A stretch of DNA of 25,787 nucleotides from QHBQ01 sp038230695 (GCA_038230695.1 JBBRMT010000033.1:1-25787); one strand, 5' to 3'; positions 7,191-15,491 are shown, counted from the first letter of the stretch. Translations and numbers: made by a program. The notes: generated from the sequence alone by a model not told the origin.

Positions 7191-9554
7191 TCAAGGCGTG
7201 GGCGTAACCCCCACATTCATGCTCTTGTAGATGATACGGGCAAGCTGGTCGCGGCTGCTGTAAGCATCGGGGTGGAAGGTGCCGTCACCGTAACCGCTGA
7301 TGATGCCTGCGGACACTGCCGTTTCGATAGGCACATATGCCCAGTAGCTAGGTGGCACGTCGCTGAAGGTCTGCCCGCTGGCGGGGGTGATGCGCGGCCA
7401 GTTGTGCGCCCGCACCACGGTGATGGCGATCTCCGCCCGCGTCACGTTGTAGCCTGGATGGAAGCTACCGTCGGAGTAGCCAGTAATCGCCCCATGCGAT
7501 GCGACCGTCTCGATGTACTGATAGGCCCAGTGGCTAGGCGGCACGTCGGTAAAGGTTTGGTGGGAGGGGTTGATTAGCGGCCAGCCCATGCTCAAGGTCA
7601 CGATTTTAGAGAACTGGGCGCGGTTCATGGTGGCGTGAGGATGGAACAGACCATCGTTGTAGCCGCTCATTATGGCCTGACAGTATAGCTGATTGATGTA
7701 GCCATATGCCCAGTAGTTGGCAGGCAGATCAGGGAAGTTCATTCCACATACACCAGGGGTGAAGGTTGGTGGCGCAAACGTGGCAGTGGGCGGCACGGAA
7801 GTGGCAGTGGGCGGCACGGGAGTGGCAGTGGCTGATACCGGCGTATCGGTGGGCGTGTCGGTCGCCTGCGCGGCGGGAGTATTGCTTGGCGTAGCGGTGG
7901 CGGTCGGCTGACCACCGTTCACCGGGATGAAGCGCATCGCGTCGAACCAGACGTTCTTGCCGGTCTCGCCGGTTACATCGGTGAGCTTGACATAGTTGGT
8001 GGTACCCGCGTCGAGGTAGAAGCGACCGATCGCCGCCCATTGCCCCTGCTGACTGTCCTGCTCCCCCCACCCCGCCAGACCGTCGGTGAAGGCATCCTGA
8101 TTGATAGCAACCTGCTGGTTGTTGCCACCGCTGAAACCCACAGTGTAGACCGCGTTGCTGGTGTCGGTGTTGCCGTTGCTGACGTAGGGGATGTAGGCGT
8201 AGATGTCGTAGCTGCCCGCCGTGGCGATGCTGGGCCGCCACACCGCATAGTTGGTACTCTGGCTCTGGTCGGCCACCGAGTAGGTGGAGTAGGCATCGCT
8301 GCCGTAGGTGCTGCCCGTTGCGGTGAACCAGTTGTGCGCCTGGTCAACCGTGGTCGGCACGGGGTGGAAGGCGGTATCGAGGTTATCCACCACCGTGTCG
8401 GCGCTGCTGTCACCGCGCACCAGCGACATATAGTAAGTGAAGTTCCAGTATGGTCCGGGGTCGGTGTGAGGTGGCGGGGCCTGGTTGGGGATTTCCTTGT
8501 GACTAATAATATGCAGGCGGTCGCGGGGGATACCGTAGCGATCGGTCAGGTTACGCACCAGCGCGGCGGAACTCTGATACATCGCCTCGGTGTAGTAGGA
8601 GGGATCGTTGACGTGGCCCTCGTGTTCGATGCCGATGGCGTGCTGATTGTATGTCCAGTTGCCCGCGTGCCAGGCGATGTCGTGATTGTACACCATCTGG
8701 GTCATGTCACCATCGGAGGAGCGGATGACGTAGTGGGCGCTAACCTGGCTGTTGGGGTTCTGGAACCAGGAGATGGCGCTGGCATAGCTGCTCTCGGTGT
8801 CGTGGATAACGATGCGATCAATGCTCAAATCGTTGGGGCGGTTGGCGACGCTGTAATTGGCGCTATTGGCTGGCACCCAGTGGGCGGGCGGATAATCTTC
8901 GCTAGCGGGCGCAGCAGTCGCAACCTGGGGCAGCGCCGCGAAGTTGATTGATCGGGCAGCCACCGCCAGCACTTCGCCATTGGACGTGGTGTAGCGGAAG
9001 CCAGTGTGCAGCAGCTTGTAGATTTCCTGCAAATACAACGTCTCCACCCCGGGGTGGATGGCCTCGCTGTAGGCGGCCACTGCGGCCTGCCACTGCTCGA
9101 TTGGCGCATCCGCCGCCACGCTAATGCCCTGATTGTCTATCAACGAACGCATCAACGCGGCAGCGCCTTTGATGTTCAGGGTCGCGTCGCTCTTAAGCGC
9201 GGCGGGCGACTGTCCGATCAAGGCCGCAGCCTGATCCAGAGTATTGTTGTCACTGCGCTCGATCAGGTGCATCACCCCGTAGCCACCGTCGCCGACATCC
9301 TGCCCGTCAGCGTAATTGGCCTGCGTGAGGTGGCTCTCATCGTAGCCGATCGCCAGCAGCAAATCCACCGGCAGGTTGTACTGCACCGCTGCTGAGAAGA
9401 ACGCCCCGCCCAGCGACCCGCTGGGGGCAACCGTAGCTGGATTGCTGACCGCCTGATCCGGCCCAGTTGCCGCCGAGGATTGCCCCGGCAGCAACAGCAA
9501 TGCCAACATCCCGATCAGCAACCACAGCGTTCGGTTAATCTTGCTCTTGTTCAT
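7191..9554 (-). CDS. Secreted N-acetylmuramoyl-L-alanine amidase with SLT-like, golvesin-like and three SLH domains
   Basis: 787 residues. It starts with a signal peptide (lysine-rich start, hydrophobic core, cleavage near SSA-A). Residues about 45-165 resemble a lytic transglycosylase (YDESHL with a possible catalytic Glu; GGYGVMHL). An Amidase_2 domain spans about 240-375, with zinc ligands H251 (VIHDTE), H352 (SHKEI) and D365 (TDPGPYW) and the Glu of GIEHEG at 310. A beta-sandwich like the golvesin C-terminal domain covers about 395-548. A Thr/Pro linker then leads to three SLH repeats (about 603-657, 666-717, 728-780; 'FTDVPPSHWAY', 'GYSDGSFHP'). SLH domains hold proteins to secondary wall polymers, so the enzyme probably cuts peptidoglycan at the cell surface. 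ATG 9554 has GGGGTGG just upstream; ATGs at 9566 and 9569 are less likely. Confidence 0.92.
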   Translation of the reverse strand: MNKSKINRTLWLLIGMLALLLLPGQSSAATGPDQAVSNPATVAPSGSLGGAFFSAAVQYNLPVDLLLAIGYDESHLTQANYADGQDVGDGGYGVMHLIERSDNNTLDQAAALIGQSPAALKSDATLNIKGAAALMRSLIDNQGISVAADAPIEQWQAAVAAYSEAIHPGVETLYLQEIYKLLHTGFRYTTSNGEVLAVAARSINFAALPQVATAAPASEDYPPAHWVPANSANYSVANRPNDLSIDRIVIHDTESSYASAISWFQNPNSQVSAHYVIRSSDGDMTQMVYNHDIAWHAGNWTYNQHAIGIEHEGHVNDPSYYTEAMYQSSAALVRNLTDRYGIPRDRLHIISHKEIPNQAPPPHTDPGPYWNFTYYMSLVRGDSSADTVVDNLDTAFHPVPTTVDQAHNWFTATGSTYGSDAYSTYSVADQSQSTNYAVWRPSIATAGSYDIYAYIPYVSNGNTDTSNAVYTVGFSGGNNQQVAINQDAFTDGLAGWGEQDSQQGQWAAIGRFYLDAGTTNYVKLTDVTGETGKNVWFDAMRFIPVNGGQPTATATPSNTPAAQATDTPTDTPVSATATPVPPTATSVPPTATFAPPTFTPGVCGMNFPDLPANYWAYGYINQLYCQAIMSGYNDGLFHPHATMNRAQFSKIVTLSMGWPLINPSHQTFTDVPPSHWAYQYIETVASHGAITGYSDGSFHPGYNVTRAEIAITVVRAHNWPRITPASGQTFSDVPPSYWAYVPIETAVSAGIISGYGDGTFHPDAYSSRDQLARIIYKSMNVGVTPTP

Positions 9555-9644
9555 TTTCCACCCCATCATCCTTGCTAGTTTTTATCAAATGCCGACAGAA
9601 GCGCCCGCCCCAGCGCTCAATGCAGGTGTAACGAACGAGTTTGC

Positions 9645-9664
9645 AAAAAGTTGCGGATCCGCAA
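9645..9664 (-). terminator. Possible terminator of the GT-C/UPF0104 operon
   Basis: The palindrome TTGCGGATCCGCAA (9651-9664) is followed on the reverse strand by CTTTTTG. It lies between the operon that ends at 9854 and the amidase gene, where a stop for the upstream operon would be expected. The stem is short, at five pairs around a four-base loop. Confidence 0.4.
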
Positions 9665-9709
9665 GTCCAATTTGGAAAAATAGTGAGAAGCTGCAAGTCG
9701 TAAAGAATT

Positions 9710-9885
9710 AAGCCCCCAGCGGAAGTTTGGGGAGGAAACTTGCCAACTGCCGCAAACTAAGCCCCCAGCGGAAGTTTGGGGAGAAACTTGCCAACTGCCG
9801 CAAACTAAGCCCCCAGCGGAAGTTTGGGGGAGAAAGTTGCCAACTGCCACCAACTAAGCCCCCAGCGGGGGTTTGGGGGGGGAAT
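9710..9885. repeat. 48-49-bp tandem repeat, about 3.6 copies
   Basis: Units start at 9710, 9759, 9807 and 9856. Each begins AAGCCCCCAGCGG, then AGTTTGGGG (small hairpin CCCC/GGGG), then a copy of AACTTGCCAACTGCC. Copies two and three are nearly identical and the last is cut short and G-enriched. The array contains the stop codon of the UPF0104 gene. There are no unique spacers, so it is not a CRISPR array. Because 48 is a multiple of three, 16-residue repeat peptides appear in reading frames on both strands; I do not regard these as genes. Confidence 0.9.
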
Positions 9886-10885
9886 CTCGACCTGTTTCTG
9901 ACTCTCCATCATTCGTAATACTTTCAACTCCCGACTTGTAACTTGCAACTCCCTGCCCACCCCGCACTCCCGCGACCACCCAGGGCAGCTCGGCGATTAT
10001 CGAGGCGATGCGAGATAGAGCCGCGATGATCAGGGCGATCGCGTTTGGCACCAGACCACCGAGGAGGAAGACCAACGTACCCTCGCGCACGCCGAGGCCG
10101 TTGGGCGCGATGAAGGTGAGGAAGCCGACCGCCCAGGCAGCCACGAAGCTAGCCCCCACGGTGGGTGCATCGGCAAAGGGCAGGGGGTAAACTGCGGCGG
10201 TGAGCAGGTAGGACATCAGCGCGTAGAGCAGCCAGCTAGCCAGGTAGGGAAGGTTAAGCAGCAGCAGGTCGCGGAAGGCGAGTTGCACTGTCACCGGCTG
10301 CCGCTCGACCAGCTTCAGCCCCCAGTTCAGCCGGGCAAAGAAAAGATCGCTGCGCCACATCACCACCAGCGCGGCGAGACTGAACACGGCATAGGCGATG
10401 GCGAACAGTTGCAGCTTGCCTGTCGTATCCAGCAAAGGGGTGGCGGCCAGCGCCAGCGGCGAGATCAGCAGGCCAGTGAAGGTGACGAAGGCCGTCTCCA
10501 GCAGCACCGAGAGCGAACCGACCATCCGCCCCACCCCCACCCGTTCACCCAGCGCAACCCGCCCCACCGCATACCAGACCGATCCAGGGAGGTAGCGGCT
10601 GAGGCTGGCGGAGAAGTAGACGTGTACCGCCTGCGCCCACGGCAACAAAGGCCCGCCCAGCTTCAGTACCAGCCAGCGCCAGCCCAGCAGGGACAACGCG
10701 GGGCGAATGAACAGGATAACCGCGAATATCGCAAGATAGCCCCAGTTCAGCCGCCAGTCATACGCCGCTAGTTTGGGCCACTCGCCCGCCAACGCAGCGA
10801 CGAAGAAGGCGATGACGATGAGAGCGAACAGATAGCCGAGCAGACGGCGGGCTGATGGGGGTATACGGTTAGGTAGTTTCTTCAA
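9854..10885 (-). CDS. LPG-synthase-TM/UPF0104 family membrane protein with repeat-derived tail
   Basis: 343 residues with about eight or nine membrane helices. The pattern matches the lysylphosphatidylglycerol synthetase transmembrane family (UPF0104): 'SLSRYLPGSVWYAVGRVALGERVG' after the second loop, and 'FIAPNGLGVREGTLVFLL' near the end. No soluble aminoacyltransferase domain follows, so it is the flippase-like part only; such proteins often sit beside glycosyltransferases. It starts with TTG at 10885, which overlaps the upstream stop codon by four bases (TTGA), with AGGAT just upstream, so the two genes are translationally coupled. The last 35 residues or so do not look like membrane protein: they are encoded by degenerate 7-bp repeats (9926-9953) and by the end of the 48-bp tandem array, ending SPPKPPLGA. 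Confidence 0.85.
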   Translation of the reverse strand: MKKLPNRIPPSARRLLGYLFALIVIAFFVAALAGEWPKLAAYDWRLNWGYLAIFAVILFIRPALSLLGWRWLVLKLGGPLLPWAQAVHVYFSASLSRYLPGSVWYAVGRVALGERVGVGRMVGSLSVLLETAFVTFTGLLISPLALAATPLLDTTGKLQLFAIAYAVFSLAALVVMWRSDLFFARLNWGLKLVERQPVTVQLAFRDLLLLNLPYLASWLLYALMSYLLTAAVYPLPFADAPTVGASFVAAWAVGFLTFIAPNGLGVREGTLVFLLGGLVPNAIALIIAALSRIASIIAELPWVVAGVRGGQGVASYKSGVESITNDGESETGRDSPPKPPLGA

Positions 10886-13005
10886 TATTTGATCCTGAAT
10901 ATCTGTACCCCATCAGCATCATATATCCGCGTAAAGTGCTGCGGCGTGCTGTTGAGGTAGCCCAGCCGCCAGAAGGCGCTGTTCGCCGCCGAGTAGAGCA
11001 TGGTGATACCCGCCTGTTGCAAGGCGGCGTAAGTAGCGGAGGTGGGCAGACCGTTGGGCTGGGTTGAGTTGTACTGGGTCGGCTTGCTGGTCAGCGGCCA
11101 CGCGGCAATAGTCAGACGGTAGACATCGGTTTGCAGGTTGGGGTCTTGCGCCCGCTCACCACCGGCAACCAGCGCGGGGGCGCTCACCTGTCGCTTCGCC
11201 AGGGTCGCCACCCAGGTGCCACCATCAATGCCCACCACCGCGTTGCCCGCGAACTCCCGCGCTGGCACCGCCGCGATCAGCACCTTGTCGCTTGCCACGC
11301 TGTGCTGCCCCAACCAGCGGATCGCGGTCAGGTCGGCATGATGGACCAGCACACTGTAGCTGTCGGGTTGCTTGGCGGTGAATAGACCCTGTCCTTGCGT
11401 GTCAGTCGGTGGGGCAAAAGCCAGCGCGATGCAAGCAACCACAAAGACCAGCGCCAGTGCTGCCCTGGCGCGACCGCCTGCTACGCGCAGCGGAGCAAGG
11501 TTGCCTAGCAGGTTCAGCAGCCAGCCCGCCACATAGCCGATCAGCAGCGCGGCGGGGATGTATAGCATAATACCCACTGCGAAGTTGTTGACCGCGCCCG
11601 CGCCTGGCAGGTGGAACTGGCGTGGGTTCGCCACCACGTACAGCAGTCCCGCCCACAACGCCACCGCCAGCGCACTCAAGTGCAGCCCTCGCAACCCCGC
11701 CCGCTTCCACGTCGCCACGCTCAACGCCAATGCCAGCACGATGCCCAGCGCGGCAAGTAGCTGCAAGGGCCAGCCCAGTTCGGCCAGTATACTGCCGGTA
11801 TTGTAAGTTGCCAGATAGTCCTCGGTGACGTTCTGCAAGTGGTTCAGCAACCCGCCAAAGTAGTTGTGATAGAGGTTCAGCAGCCAGGGCAATGCCACCA
11901 GCAGCGAACCAAGCCCGATAATCGTCATGACAACCAGGCTGGCGACGATGCTGCCACCTGAGCGCGGCAGACTACGCTCACCTTGCACGATCTGCGTGGG
12001 GTCGAGGCCCTGCTGCAATGCGGCAAGCGGTGGCACGCCCAAATCTTCCACAGGTGCGGCTTTAGCCCCCGGAACTGTGTTTGCTAGCCGCCACAGCAGC
12101 ACGGCGACTACCCAGGCAGCGTAGAAGATCAGCACGCGATAATGGCTGAGGAACAGGCCGACGATGAGGATGATGTTGGCGATGATCAGCGGCCAACGTT
12201 GACGCAGGCTCCCACCCCAACCCTCCCCTGATATAGGGGAGGGAGCTACGGCGGCAACAAGGGCCACCATCGCAAAGGGCAGGATGGCCTGACCCGCCAG
12301 TTGGGTATAGCGGCCCCAGTTGGCGTAATATTCCGGCATGGTGCTGACCAGTCCAGTCACCATCGCGCTGACCAGCCCCGCCCACTTTGCCCATCTTGCC
12401 GCATAGAACAGACCCGCGCTGAGGTAGTATGCCGCCAGCACGGTGAGCGCGTTGAGCGCCTGGCCGACATATAGCACCGAAGTAGGCGCGTCAATGCCCT
12501 GCGCCCAGATGAGTAGCGCAGCCTGGGTGTGGAAGCCGAAGTGGTAGGTGTAGCTGATAAGGGGGATGTAGGGCAGATAGTCGCCGGGTACGCCGCCGTG
12601 ATCCACGATTAGCTCGGTGACGATGGTATGATGCACCGAATCGCCGTAGAGTGGGGCTTGCAGGTCGCGGATGAAGTAAAGGCGCACCGCCAGTGAAGCC
12701 AGAAACACAATCGCCAGCAACACCACTTCCAGGCCAGGGCGTTGCAGGCTGAAGTAGACGCGCTGGCGATAGATAAGCGCCGCGCTCACCAGCAACAGCG
12801 CGTACAGCCAGATGCTGCCCGCTGGCACATAGATCAGCGTGGTGTAGAGCAGCAGCATCGGCCACAACGCCAATCCCAACCCCAGGCTGGTCAGCAAAGG
12901 CATGGCGCTAATCGGCGCGGGCAGCCAGCGGGCTAGCAGCCCGTAGACCGCCGCCCCCGGCAGCATGATAATCAGCGCGTATAGCAGCAAAGAGATAATC
13001 AACAC
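10882..13005 (-). CDS. GT-C-like polytopic membrane protein, probable glycosyltransferase
   Basis: About 707 residues with a dozen or more membrane helices and a C-terminal extracytoplasmic region of about 170 residues. After the early helices, 'YFIRDLQAPLYGDSVHHTIV' has the acidic residue in the first large loop seen in GT-C enzymes, which move sugars from polyprenyl-phosphate donors outside the membrane. The specific family is not certain. The frame is open from TTG 13041, but a strong promoter (TTGACA-17-TAGCAT) overlaps those codons and predicts a transcript starting near 13006. GTG at 13005 is therefore the better start, possibly leaderless, and it places the first helix right at the N-terminus. 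About residue 253-265, a G-rich repeat element adds APSPISGEGWGGS. The gene overlaps the UPF0104 gene by four bases and diverges from another GT-C-like gene. Confidence 0.78.
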   Translation of the reverse strand: MLIISLLLYALIIMLPGAAVYGLLARWLPAPISAMPLLTSLGLGLALWPMLLLYTTLIYVPAGSIWLYALLLVSAALIYRQRVYFSLQRPGLEVVLLAIVFLASLAVRLYFIRDLQAPLYGDSVHHTIVTELIVDHGGVPGDYLPYIPLISYTYHFGFHTQAALLIWAQGIDAPTSVLYVGQALNALTVLAAYYLSAGLFYAARWAKWAGLVSAMVTGLVSTMPEYYANWGRYTQLAGQAILPFAMVALVAAVAPSPISGEGWGGSLRQRWPLIIANIILIVGLFLSHYRVLIFYAAWVVAVLLWRLANTVPGAKAAPVEDLGVPPLAALQQGLDPTQIVQGERSLPRSGGSIVASLVVMTIIGLGSLLVALPWLLNLYHNYFGGLLNHLQNVTEDYLATYNTGSILAELGWPLQLLAALGIVLALALSVATWKRAGLRGLHLSALAVALWAGLLYVVANPRQFHLPGAGAVNNFAVGIMLYIPAALLIGYVAGWLLNLLGNLAPLRVAGGRARAALALVFVVACIALAFAPPTDTQGQGLFTAKQPDSYSVLVHHADLTAIRWLGQHSVASDKVLIAAVPAREFAGNAVVGIDGGTWVATLAKRQVSAPALVAGGERAQDPNLQTDVYRLTIAAWPLTSKPTQYNSTQPNGLPTSATYAALQQAGITMLYSAANSAFWRLGYLNSTPQHFTRIYDADGVQIFRIKY
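12208..12246 (-). repeat. Dispersed G-rich element inside the GT-C-like gene
   Basis: On the reverse strand, CTCCCCTATATCAGGGGAG (an inverted repeat with CTCCCC/GGGGAG arms) is followed by GGTTGGGGTGGGAG. It keeps the frame and encodes a Pro/Gly/Ser-rich loop. The same G-rich core occurs at 13370-13393 and, reversed, at 14070-14096. Confidence 0.7.
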
Positions 13006-13012
13006 GTCGGTT

Positions 13013-13041
13013 ATGCTAACGTATAGACACGAGCTTGTCAA
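13013..13041 (-). promoter_or_regulatory. Promoter of the GT-C/UPF0104 operon
   Basis: Consensus -35 TTGACA (13036-13041), 17-bp spacer, -10 TAGCAT (13013-13018). Transcription should begin near 13006, next to the GTG at 13005. Confidence 0.55.
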
Positions 13042-13156
13042 CCCGATCTGCTATAATCAGCAGCGTTACACCAATCTGCTCGTTAGATACAATAACCTTC
13101 ATCTTAGCGGTATTAGTAGCGCAAATCTTAACTAATGCTGTTGGCTCTCAATGAAC

Positions 13157-13191
13157 AACTCAAAACTCAAAACTCAAAACTCAAAACTCCT
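13157..13191. repeat. Heptanucleotide repeat array AACTCAA
   Basis: Four exact AACTCAA units and a fifth degenerate one (AACTCCT), in the 200-bp gap between the two divergent GT-C-like genes. This resembles the short tandemly repeated heptamers (STRR) known from cyanobacteria. Confidence 0.85.
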
Positions 13192-13239
13192 ATCGGTTTG
13201 GGCTAATGCTCCGCACCGTGCATCACTGGTGGGAGCCTG

Positions 13240-15366
13240 ATGTTCAGCCTGCCACCCATCCTTGCCCACATTGCCGAACTGGTTAGCCTGCTGCTGATCA
13301 GTGGCGTAGCGGTTGGCGTGGGGTTGCGGCTGCTCACCCTGCTGCGTTTTAATCTCCATTCTCCATATCGGAGGGGGGTTGGGGTGGGGGGTCTTAGCGT
13401 GGGCGAACGGCTTATCTTTGCCTTCGCGCTCGGCTATGGTGGGCTGGCCTATGCAACCTTTGCGCTGGGCCTGCTGGGCTTGCTGTACGCGCCTATATTC
13501 CTTGCTTTGCTCTTGCTATTCGCCGCGCTAGGCTTTGGCTCACTGCTGGCGACGATGCGTGAAGCAGCCCCGACTCTGCGCCATGCAGTTGCTAGCCTGC
13601 GCTATTTGCCCAACCTGTTTCTTGCCCTCATCGTTCTGGTTAGCGTGGCTGCCGCGCTAATCAAGGCGCTGGCCCCACCCGCCACCCAGGACGACATGAT
13701 GTACCATCTCGCCCTGCCCGCCCGCTACGTGCAGCAACACGCCGTCGTCTTCTATCCCGACTCCAGCTACAGCCTCTTTCCCCAGGTGATGGAGATGATC
13801 TACACTATCGGTTTGCTGTTCGGCAGCGACCGGCTGGCGGTATTGTTCGCCTTCGCTATGGCGATGGTCGGCCCTGCTGCCGCTGCGCTATTCGCCAAAC
13901 GTTACCTCGGTGATGGCAAAGGCATCTGGCGGGCATTGCCGCTGCTCACCGCTGCGCTATTCCTCACCACCCCCCTGCTCGGCTTCATCCTCCGCGCCGC
14001 CAACACCGACCCTGCTCAGGCAAGCTACGAAATGCTGGCGGGATACGCTGCCTGGATTGTGCTTCGCTCTACCCCCCACCCCAATCCTCCCCCATCTTCG
14101 GGTAGGGAGAATGATAACCCTTCCCTAAGATTGGGGAGGGAGAATGATAACCCTCCCGTGGAATCGGGGAGGGGGCAGGGCGAACAACGGTTTGCCCCTA
14201 CAGACACCAGCCTATCTACTCAAAGAGCGCAGCATCAAAGCCACACAGTACACAGCACACAGCACTCAGCACTCGTCCTGTCGGGAGTATTTGCCGGGCT
14301 GGCCGTGGCAGTTAAGTACAACGGTTTTGCCGTCGGGTTGGCTATAGGGGTTGCCTTGATTGCGCTTATCATCTATCGTCGTGTATCAATAGGCAGTGGG
14401 GTGCGGATGCTGTTGGCCTACGGTTTGCCAATCGCGCTGATGATTGCCCCCTGGCTGGCGCGTAATTGGCTGGCAGCGGGCAACCCGGTCTGGCCGGTTG
14501 CCACTAGCATATTCGGCGGCGCATATTCCTCTCCCACTTCTGCCCCCGGCTTCCTGCCCTACTCTCCGACACCCGGTCTGAGCAGCCTGGTTAGCGGCTG
14601 GGATTATATGATAAGCGCGATTACCCGCCCGCCGCTGGCGATTGACAGCCAGTTGCAGGCAGTAAACCTCGGCCCGCTACTACTCCCCTTGCTGCCGTTG
14701 CTGCTGCTAGCAAAGTGGCGGCCCGCATTGCGCTGGGTGGCGTATCTGGCGGCGGCTTACTGGCTGCTGTGGGCGCTGTTCTTCTCTCGTACCAGCGCCC
14801 GTTATCTCACCACCTTCCTGCTGCTGTCTGCTATCCTCAGCGCCTATGCGCTAATCTCACTGGCCGTCCGCGCCCGCCTGCTGGTGATGGCGTTGGGTGG
14901 TGCAATGGCCGTGGCCCTCACCATCCTTGCCCTCGATACCGTTCTCAGTGTCGCCAACTATCTGCCCGCCACGATTGCTACCAGCTCCGCTGCCGAGCAG
15001 CAATACCTTACCCGGTATATGGAAGACTACTCCATGACGCAGTACATTGCTGCCTCAACCCCACTGACTGCGACTATCTATGTGTGGGACAGCCAGCCAC
15101 GCGGCTATTACATATCGCGTAAGTATATTTACGCCCGCCTGGTGCCGCTCTATAGCGACTTTGGCGACACCAACCTTGCTCACTGGCGCAGCCGCCTTGC
15201 CGCGCTAGGTGTTAGCCATATACTCTACCATCCCCGTGCCGCGCTTGCCGCTGGCTTCACCATTGGCTACGATCCTGATGCCGCTTCCGCCGCCGCGTTC
15301 GCCGCCCGCTACTTCGGCCCCTCGCTGTTCCAATCCGGCGCATACGTCCTCTATCCCTTGCGATAA
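13240..15366 (+). CDS. GT-C-like polytopic membrane protein carrying in-frame repeat DNA
   Basis: 708 residues with about a dozen membrane helices and a soluble C-terminal part that ends 'GAYVLYPLR'. 'APPATQDDMMYHLALPARYV' (about 144-163) lies at the start of the first large outer loop; acidic residues there (D150, D151) are typical of GT-C enzymes such as PMT/ArnT relatives. 'VFAGLAVAVKYNGFAVG' near 350 is a further family-like segment. ATG 13240 has GGTGGGAG upstream. Two stretches are repeat DNA. Residues about 38-52 come from a G-rich element. Residues about 277-346 are a low-complexity insert rich in S, T, R, N, Q and H between two helices. Both keep the frame. It is divergent from the other GT-C-like gene, so both may serve the same surface-glycan or lipid-linked sugar pathway. 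Confidence 0.8.
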   Translation: MFSLPPILAHIAELVSLLLISGVAVGVGLRLLTLLRFNLHSPYRRGVGVGGLSVGERLIFAFALGYGGLAYATFALGLLGLLYAPIFLALLLLFAALGFGSLLATMREAAPTLRHAVASLRYLPNLFLALIVLVSVAAALIKALAPPATQDDMMYHLALPARYVQQHAVVFYPDSSYSLFPQVMEMIYTIGLLFGSDRLAVLFAFAMAMVGPAAAALFAKRYLGDGKGIWRALPLLTAALFLTTPLLGFILRAANTDPAQASYEMLAGYAAWIVLRSTPHPNPPPSSGRENDNPSLRLGRENDNPPVESGRGQGEQRFAPTDTSLSTQRAQHQSHTVHSTQHSALVLSGVFAGLAVAVKYNGFAVGLAIGVALIALIIYRRVSIGSGVRMLLAYGLPIALMIAPWLARNWLAAGNPVWPVATSIFGGAYSSPTSAPGFLPYSPTPGLSSLVSGWDYMISAITRPPLAIDSQLQAVNLGPLLLPLLPLLLLAKWRPALRWVAYLAAAYWLLWALFFSRTSARYLTTFLLLSAILSAYALISLAVRARLLVMALGGAMAVALTILALDTVLSVANYLPATIATSSAAEQQYLTRYMEDYSMTQYIAASTPLTATIYVWDSQPRGYYISRKYIYARLVPLYSDFGDTNLAHWRSRLAALGVSHILYHPRAALAAGFTIGYDPDAASAAAFAARYFGPSLFQSGAYVLYPLR
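13351..13394 (+). repeat. Dispersed G-rich element near the start of the second GT-C-like gene
   Basis: CTCCATTCTCCATATCGGAG followed by GGGGGTTGGGGTGGGGGG. It encodes an Arg/Gly/Val-rich stretch (SPYRRGVGVGG), out of character beside the hydrophobic helices around it. Confidence 0.65.
14070..14277 (+). repeat. Composite block of dispersed repeats, translated in frame
   Basis: About 208 bp inside the second GT-C-like gene. In order it holds: a reverse G-rich element (14070-14096); two copies of GGGAGAATGATAACCCT, 33 bp apart (14105-14121, 14138-14154), which give the peptide repeat RENDNP every 11 residues; a G-rich link; a reverse GTAGGGGC palindrome (14178-14201); and five 7-bp units of the type ACACAGC/ACTCAGC (14243-14277). 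There is no stop codon in the frame used. Confidence 0.8.
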
Positions 15367-15430
15367 TAGCCCCGGCAGGGTGGCCCACTCCCCACCGATA
15401 CACCGATACGCCTAAACCATATTCCCTGTA

Positions 15431-15465
15431 ACTCAATACTCAATACTCAAAACTCAAAACTCAGC
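15431..15465. repeat. Heptanucleotide repeat array ACTCAAN
   Basis: Five 7-bp units (ACTCAAT twice, ACTCAAA twice, ACTCAGC) just past the second GT-C-like gene, in the 260-bp gap before htrA. Confidence 0.8.
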
Positions 15466-15472
15466 ACTGATT

Positions 15473-15491
15473 TTCTAACCTTGTTCTAACC
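15473..15491 (+). promoter_or_regulatory. 11-bp-spaced direct repeat upstream of htrA
   Basis: TTCTAACC occurs at 15473-15480 and 15484-15491. A period of 11 bp matches one helical turn, the spacing used by PhoB/OmpR-type response regulators. A possible -10 (TATATC, 15503-15508) lies 11 bp downstream and has no good -35, as at activated promoters. Confidence 0.4.

Noticed and set aside
6571..7194. A 207-codon reverse-strand frame and overlapping frames on the other strand
   Set aside because: Composition is Pro/Arg/Cys/His-rich with no recognisable domain, it is made of palindromic repeats, and long frames exist on both strands.
9710..9885. Regular repeats that could suggest a CRISPR array
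   Set aside because: Units are directly tandem with no unique spacers, and there are no cas genes.
9617..9918. Frames encoding 16-residue repeats (KLANCRKLSPQRKFG and, on the other strand, GGLVCGSWQVSPQTSA)
   Set aside because: They arise because the tandem unit is 48 bp, a multiple of three; no SD or family support.
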